64,000 bases of DNA from an uncultured Oscillospiraceae bacterium. GTDB lineage: Bacteria; Bacillota; Clostridia; Oscillospirales; Oscillospiraceae. The notes below the pieces were generated by a model. It saw only the letters and a program-made list of their open reading frames with translations, did no database searches and had not been told where the DNA came from. Positions 59,961 through 64,000 of this stretch are shown here, in pieces. Every line of letters begins with the position of its first letter. Position 1 is the first letter of the stretch. A program made the translations under genes and the position numbers. The stretch lies in contig CATLAL010000007.1 in assembly GCA_949878425.1 (NCBI GenBank), positions 1-64,000 of the forward strand. Reading direction: 5' to 3'.

Positions 59961-61238
59961 ATGAACGACCTGCTCACCTTTATCGCCCAGAGCCCCAGCC
60001 CCTTCCACGCGGTGGACAACCTCTGCCGGGAGCTCCTCTCCAGCGGCTATACCCGCCTGGCGGAGGGGGAGTGGTGGTCCCTGGCCCCCGGCGGCAAGTA
60101 CTTTGTCACCCGCAACGGCTCCGCCCTGCTGGCCTTCCGGCTGCCCGAGGGGCCCTTCCGGGGCTTCATGGTGTCCGCCAGCCACTCCGACGCCCCCACC
60201 TTCCGGGTGAAGGAGAACGCGGAGCTCATGGGGCCGGAGGGGTACGTGCGGCTGAACACGGAGCGCTACGGCGGGATGCTCTGCGCCCCCTGGCTGGACC
60301 GGCCCCTGACCGTGGCGGGCCGGGTCCTGGTCCAGACGGCGGAGAACATCGAGACCCGGCTGGTCTATGTGGATAAGGACCTGCTGCTCATCCCCAACGT
60401 GGCCATCCACATGAACCGGGAGGCCAACAGCGGCTATAAGTACGACGCCAAGTGCGACACCATCCCCCTGATGGGCCTGGGGGAGGAGAAGGGGACCTTC
60501 CGGGCCCTCGTGGCCCGGGCCGCCGGCTGCGGGCCGGAGGAGATTCTGGGCACGGACCTGTACCTGTGCCCCCGGCAGAGGGGGCTGGTCTGGGGCGCTC
60601 AGGAGGAATTTATCTCCTCCCCCCGGCTGGACGACCTCCAGTGCGCCTACGGCTGCTTCCGGGGCTTCCTGGCCGCCTCCGGCAGCGGCAGCGTCCCGGT
60701 CTATGCCCTGCTGGACAACGAGGAGGTGGGCAGCCTTACCAAGCAGGGGGCGGACGGCACCCTCCTGGCGGACGTGCTCCGCCGCGTCTGCGCCGCCCTG
60801 GGAGCGGAGCCCGCCGCCATCGCCGCCAATAGCTTTCTGGTCTCAGCCGACAACGCCCACGCCGTCCATCCCAACCACCCGGAGTACCACGACGCCACCC
60901 ACCGCCCGGCCATGAACGGCGGCATTGTCATCAAGCAGGGCGCCCGCTACGCCACCGACGGCGCCTCCCAGGCGGTGTTCACCGCCCTGTGCCGGAGGGC
61001 CGGCGTGCCGGTGCAGCACTTCTCCAACCGCTCGGACCTGGCCGGCGGCGGCACCCTGGGGCTCATCGCCAACGCCCACGTGTCTATGAATACGGTGGAC
61101 ATCGGCCTGGCCCAGCTGGCCATGCACTCCTGCTTTGAGACCGCCGGCGCGAGGGATACCGAGTACCTCGTCCAGGCCATGACCGCCTTCTACAGCGCCT
61201 CCTTCCACGAGGAGAACGGACGGTTTGCGCTGGAGTGA
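59961..61238 (+). CDS. M18-family aminopeptidase
   Basis: This 425-residue zinc aminopeptidase removes acidic or other N-terminal residues from peptides in the cytoplasm. Metal ligands are in SASHSDAPTF near residue 74, LDNEEVGSLTKQGADG near 251 and the C-terminal HVSMNTVDIG; LDDLQCAYG is also typical. Length and motifs fit the family throughout. The start follows AAAAAGGAGAAACGAA. A reverse family-A repeat begins 10 bp after the stop codon. Confidence 0.95.
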   Translation: MNDLLTFIAQSPSPFHAVDNLCRELLSSGYTRLAEGEWWSLAPGGKYFVTRNGSALLAFRLPEGPFRGFMVSASHSDAPTFRVKENAELMGPEGYVRLNTERYGGMLCAPWLDRPLTVAGRVLVQTAENIETRLVYVDKDLLLIPNVAIHMNREANSGYKYDAKCDTIPLMGLGEEKGTFRALVARAAGCGPEEILGTDLYLCPRQRGLVWGAQEEFISSPRLDDLQCAYGCFRGFLAASGSGSVPVYALLDNEEVGSLTKQGADGTLLADVLRRVCAALGAEPAAIAANSFLVSADNAHAVHPNHPEYHDATHRPAMNGGIVIKQGARYATDGASQAVFTALCRRAGVPVQHFSNRSDLAGGGTLGLIANAHVSMNTVDIGLAQLAMHSCFETAGARDTEYLVQAMTAFYSASFHEENGRFALE

Positions 61239-61248
61239 GCGGGATACA

Positions 61249-61317
61249 GGCATACATTCTTTTCTTTTAAAAAAGAAAAGAATCAAAAGAAAATTTTGGC
61301 GCGAAACTGCGTTTCGC
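61249..61317 (-). repeat. Family-A double-hairpin element, reverse copy
   Basis: On the minus strand stem 1 is GCGAAACGCAGTTTCGC, with GCCAAAATTTTCTTTTGAT, stem 2 and ATGTATGCC. Stem 1 differs from the 56618 copy by a paired A-T to G-C change. Confidence 0.85.
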
Positions 61318-61350
61318 TTCTCCCTTTTCAGCTGCGCTGACCAGAACAAA

Positions 61351-61392
61351 CCAGGGCCTCTGGGATATTTCTCCCGGAAGCCCTGGCTTTTC
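61351..61392. terminator. Terminator between convergent genes, between two repeats
   Basis: CCAGGGC pairs with GCCCTGG around an inner TCTGGGA/TCTCCCGGA-type arm, with CTTTTCATT after it on the plus strand. It ends transcription after the aminopeptidase gene. Confidence 0.65.
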
Positions 61393-61407
61393 ATTGCAAA
61401 ACATGGA

Positions 61408-61475
61408 GCAAGGCGGATGCCTTGCGAATAAGGTTCTTTTTGATTCTTTTTCCTTCAAGAAAAAGAATGTATGCC
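61408..61475 (+). repeat. Family-A double-hairpin element, forward copy
   Basis: Stem 1 is GCAAGGCGGATGCCTTGC, the linker has GGTTCTTTTTGAT, stem 2 is ATTCTTTTTCCTT/AAGAAAAAGAAT and it ends GTATGCC. With 61249-61317 it forms an inverted pair around a terminator. Confidence 0.85.
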
Positions 61476-61489
61476 TGATGCCCGTGCCC

Positions 61490-62965
61490 TCACAGCTGAA
61501 GCTGCTGCACGTCTCCGTCGTCCTTCTTATCCTTCCGGTCGCTTTTCGGCCGGACCTTGGGCGGCTCGGGGAAGCCGAAGTCCTTTGCCACGGACCCGGT
61601 CTCCCGGTTGAGCATGGCCTCCATCACCTTGATGTCGGTCACAACGTCCATGGCGTCGGAGCTGTAGAGCTGGTCCAGCTGGTGCTCAAAGCCGTCCACA
61701 ATGGCGTCCATGGTCTGCTCGATGCGCTCCTTGGCCTGGCGCAGGTTCTCCCCCTCCACGCCGGTCTCCTCAAACTCCGCGTAGGCGTCCAGGAGCTTTT
61801 GGGTGGTGGGCAGGTAGTAGTCGAAGAAGGTGCGGATGCGCTCCCGCTTCTCCGGGTGCTCCTCCACCTCCCGGAAGATGAGGCCCGTCACCTGCTCCAG
61901 GCGGTTAATCTTCCGGGTGAGCTCCGGGTCCGCGATGCGGTCGTTGGCGTGGTGGATGTTCCGAAGGACCTGGTCGTAGTCCTCGCTCTCCGGCTCGGGG
62001 ACAAAGGGGTCCTCCAGCTCCTCCTCCGGCTCGTCCTCCTCCAGAGTGGCCCCGAAGCGGAGGAAATAGCCCCGCTCGTGGTCAATGTAGGCGTCCTCCC
62101 CCAGATAGCCCTTGTCAATCAGCTTTTGCAGCTCCTTGGCGGCCTTGGCGGGGCTGCGGTTGACCCGCTTGGCGATTTCGCTCAGGGGCATGGCGTCGGT
62201 GTTGCCGATGGCCAGGATATAGCGCTGGCTGCGGCGGGTCATGTGGGCCAGGTACTGGCCCCGGCCGAACATCAGCCCGCCGCCGGCCAGGAAGCCCAAG
62301 CCCATATAGAGGGTGTCGAAATCAAACCACCAGCCCCGGGAGAAGTCGGCCAGCACGTCCAGCAGCATGGGGGCGCTGACCGCCATGAGAAGGATGCCCA
62401 GTATCCGCAGCGTCTTGCCGGGGAGCTTGCCCTTTTTCAGCTTTTTCTCCCTCTGGGGCTTGGCGGGAGCGGCGGCGCGCTCCGCCGCCTGCTTGGCCCC
62501 GGCGCGGCCCGCCTCCCTGGCGGTCCCGGCGGCGCTCTCCGCACTCTTCCCGACCCGCTCCACCTGGCGGGCGGTGCGGCCAATGGTGCGCTCCACCTGC
62601 TCCGCCGCCCGGCGGAGGGCCTCGTCCGTGCGGCGCAGGGCGTCCTCCGACTTTTCCACCGCCCGGTCCGCCCCGCGGCCCGCCCGCTCCCCGGCCTTCC
62701 GCATGGCCCGCTCCACAGCGCTCTCGATATCGCGGCCCGCCTGCTCAAAGGAGGCGCTCTTGGACCCGCCGGACTTCTTGTCGGAGCCAAAGAGGGTGAA
62801 ATACAGCAGAATCAGGGCAATGGGCCAGGCGCCCAGGGAGAACAGGATGATAATCAGCGGCCAGGTGTACCAGTTGGCGTTCTCGTCCTTCTTCGGAGGA
62901 GGAGGAGGAGGCTGGCGCCGCTGGCCGCCTCCGGTGAATTTGCTCTTGTCGTAGTACTCGCCCAT
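61490..62965 (-). CDS. XpaC/5-bromo-4-chloroindolyl phosphate hydrolysis-like membrane protein
   Basis: This 491-residue protein has a poly-Pro segment, two close membrane segments (about 34-60), a long charged coiled-coil-like region with many Ala, Glu and Arg (about 65-180), two more membrane segments (about 185-235), a winged-helix-like part (PLSEIAKRVNRSPAKAAKELQKLI) and a C-terminal helical domain resembling the XpaC family. The ATG at 62965 follows AAGGGAGGACAAGTG. It shares one base with the stop codon of the DUF896 gene (TGATG), so the two are coupled. The actual function is unclear; the family name comes from an assay artefact. Confidence 0.78.
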   Translation of the reverse strand: MGEYYDKSKFTGGGQRRQPPPPPPKKDENANWYTWPLIIILFSLGAWPIALILLYFTLFGSDKKSGGSKSASFEQAGRDIESAVERAMRKAGERAGRGADRAVEKSEDALRRTDEALRRAAEQVERTIGRTARQVERVGKSAESAAGTAREAGRAGAKQAAERAAAPAKPQREKKLKKGKLPGKTLRILGILLMAVSAPMLLDVLADFSRGWWFDFDTLYMGLGFLAGGGLMFGRGQYLAHMTRRSQRYILAIGNTDAMPLSEIAKRVNRSPAKAAKELQKLIDKGYLGEDAYIDHERGYFLRFGATLEEDEPEEELEDPFVPEPESEDYDQVLRNIHHANDRIADPELTRKINRLEQVTGLIFREVEEHPEKRERIRTFFDYYLPTTQKLLDAYAEFEETGVEGENLRQAKERIEQTMDAIVDGFEHQLDQLYSSDAMDVVTDIKVMEAMLNRETGSVAKDFGFPEPPKVRPKSDRKDKKDDGDVQQLQL

Positions 62966-63174
62966 CACTTGTCCTCCCTTTTCCGAAGCTTGGTCTTGTT
63001 GCCCTTTTCATCCACAAAGTAGGTGCGGTCCAGCTGGCTGCGCAGATCCCCTGTGACGGAGTCGATGTACTCCCGCCGCAGCTTCGTGCGCTCCGCCTCC
63101 TCGGCGGCCGTGAGGCCCACGGTCCTGTTCTTCCGCGCTAGTTCGTTGATCCGGTCGAGCTTTCGCTGCTCCAT
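62965..63174 (-). CDS. DUF896/YnzC-like protein
   Basis: This 69-residue protein begins MEQRKLDRINELARKNRTVG and has LTAAEEAERTKLRREYIDS, the hallmark of DUF896 (YnzC) proteins, small helical hairpins of Firmicutes with an uncertain SOS- or sporulation-related role. I choose ATG 63174, 6 bp after AGGGGGTG; an in-frame ATG at 63183 is too close to it. It is coupled to the XpaC-like gene. Confidence 0.9.
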   Translation of the reverse strand: MEQRKLDRINELARKNRTVGLTAAEEAERTKLRREYIDSVTGDLRSQLDRTYFVDEKGNKTKLRKREDK

Positions 63175-63200
63175 GGCATGCACCCCCTAAGGTTAAAGCC

Positions 63201-63986
63201 CTATAAATACCTCTCAATAGTAATGGCGGTGCGGCCCTTTTTGGTGAGGGGCCCCACCTGGACCAGCCGGGCCTTTCCCAGCCCCCGGACCGTAAGGACC
63301 GCCCCCTCCGCCACCGGCCTGTCGCCCTTCAGGCAGGGGACGTGGTCCAGGTTCACCCGGCCTGCGGCAATCAGCTCCGCCGCCCGGCCCCGGCTCATGG
63401 AGAAGGCGGAGGACGCCACCGCGTCCAGCCGCAGGGAGGAGACCGTGTCCCGGACGGTTTTCACCTGGAGGTCCGGCACACGCAGGTCCTCCCGGCCGAC
63501 CTCCTCAACAGTGAGCCGCGCCCGGCCCGCCTGGCTCCACTCCCGCAGGAAGAACGCCCGCAGGGAGGGCGCGGCCACGATGTCCGCGCTCTCCTCCGAC
63601 ACCAGGATGTCCCCCAGCCGCTCCCGGGCCACGCCCAGGCCCATGAGGCTGCCCAGAATGTCCCGGTGGGTGAGGCGGTCCGGCCCGCGGAAGGAGGCCC
63701 GGAGGAAGGCCAGGGGCTCCTCCGGCGGCTCCTGGGCCCAGTCCGGCAGAAAAATAAGGATTTTTCGCTCCGCGGCCTCGTAGCCGCCGTCGAAGCGATA
63801 GCCCTCCCGGACGCCGGCGCTGTTCAGAAGGGCCTGGGCCAGCAGCTGCTCCCGGGGGGAGAGAAAGCCGGTGGCGGCGGGTACGCTCCGCCGCTCCATC
63901 TGGCTGTATTTATCCAGAATCCGGGCCAGCAGCAGACGGTCCTCCCCGTCCTGGGCCACTCTGGCGATGAGGGTGTTTTTATCCAT
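63201..63986 (-). CDS. ylmH: YlmH-like S4-domain RNA-binding protein
   Basis: This 261-residue protein has an N-terminal YlmH-type region (QALLNSAGVREGYRFDGGY, then FRGPDRLTHRDILGSLMGLGV near 100) and an S4 RNA-binding domain at the C-terminus (VSSLRLDAVASSAFSMSRGRAAELIAAGRV). YlmH lies in the division gene cluster of many Firmicutes and binds stalled large ribosomal subunits. It precedes the DUF896 gene by 26 bp. The neighbours on the right are outside the window. Confidence 0.93.
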   Translation of the reverse strand: MDKNTLIARVAQDGEDRLLLARILDKYSQMERRSVPAATGFLSPREQLLAQALLNSAGVREGYRFDGGYEAAERKILIFLPDWAQEPPEEPLAFLRASFRGPDRLTHRDILGSLMGLGVARERLGDILVSEESADIVAAPSLRAFFLREWSQAGRARLTVEEVGREDLRVPDLQVKTVRDTVSSLRLDAVASSAFSMSRGRAAELIAAGRVNLDHVPCLKGDRPVAEGAVLTVRGLGKARLVQVGPLTKKGRTAITIERYL

Positions 63987-64000
63987 GTAAATTCTGGGTG

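Overview
The window is GC-rich bacterial DNA (roughly two-thirds GC by eye) with strong GGAGG-type ribosome binding sites and sigma-A-like promoters (TTGACA/TATAAT). It carries the sporulation genes yabP and yabQ, an SLH-domain cell-wall protein, a glycerophosphate-polymer (LTA synthase-type) enzyme and several Firmicutes-type paralogues. I infer a spore-forming Clostridia member of the Oscillospiraceae type, probably from a gut, living partly on glycans. No rRNA, tRNA, CRISPR array, phage or complete transposon was recognised.

Layout. (1) 1-14.2 kb is a glycan locus. A YesL/YesM/YesN-like set (minus strand) diverges from a sugar ABC importer without its ATPase, followed by four cytoplasmic-looking glycosidases: GH88 unsaturated glucuronyl hydrolase, a DUF2264 protein, a GH78-type rhamnosidase and a GH2 beta-glucuronidase. 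Together they suggest import and dismantling of oligosaccharides rich in glucuronate and rhamnose. (2) 14.3-27.6 kb is mostly housekeeping: a TmrB-like P-loop protein, ftsH, acylphosphatase, an RlmB-type methyltransferase, a P-type-ATPase-like protein without the catalytic Asp motif, an EF-G paralogue, an ECF sigma/DUF4179 pair, and yabP plus a yabQ-divIC fusion.

(3) 27.8-38.7 kb is the most striking part. A large secreted SLH/InlB-repeat protein lies behind a leader that contains three tandem c-di-GMP-I (GEMM-I) riboswitch aptamers. Upstream on the same strand is a compact type IV pilus-like operon (transglutaminase lipoprotein, pilC, four small pilin-like genes, pilT). Divergent from that operon is a BTAD-family regulator whose C-terminus looks like a degenerate GGDEF domain. 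I read this as a surface-adhesion module tied to c-di-GMP.

(4) 38.8-64 kb holds trxA with a structured leader, a PadR/DUF2812 pair, a MATE transporter, moaC-mogA/moaE-moaA, gap, a histidine-kinase-like protein without the H-box His, mnmA, a NifX-like protein, an LTA-synthase-like enzyme, a complete 34-codon transcription unit at 53.1 kb, a GT4 glycosyltransferase, a patatin, mnmE, an acyl-ACP thioesterase that seems to start at ACG, an M18 aminopeptidase, an XpaC-like protein, a DUF896 protein and ylmH.

Two families of intergenic elements run through the window. Family A is a bipartite double hairpin of about 70 bp, with eleven copies whose stems vary by compensatory changes. Family B is MITE-like, bounded by inverted AGTGCCTATCT termini, with three copies of 57 to 538 bp.
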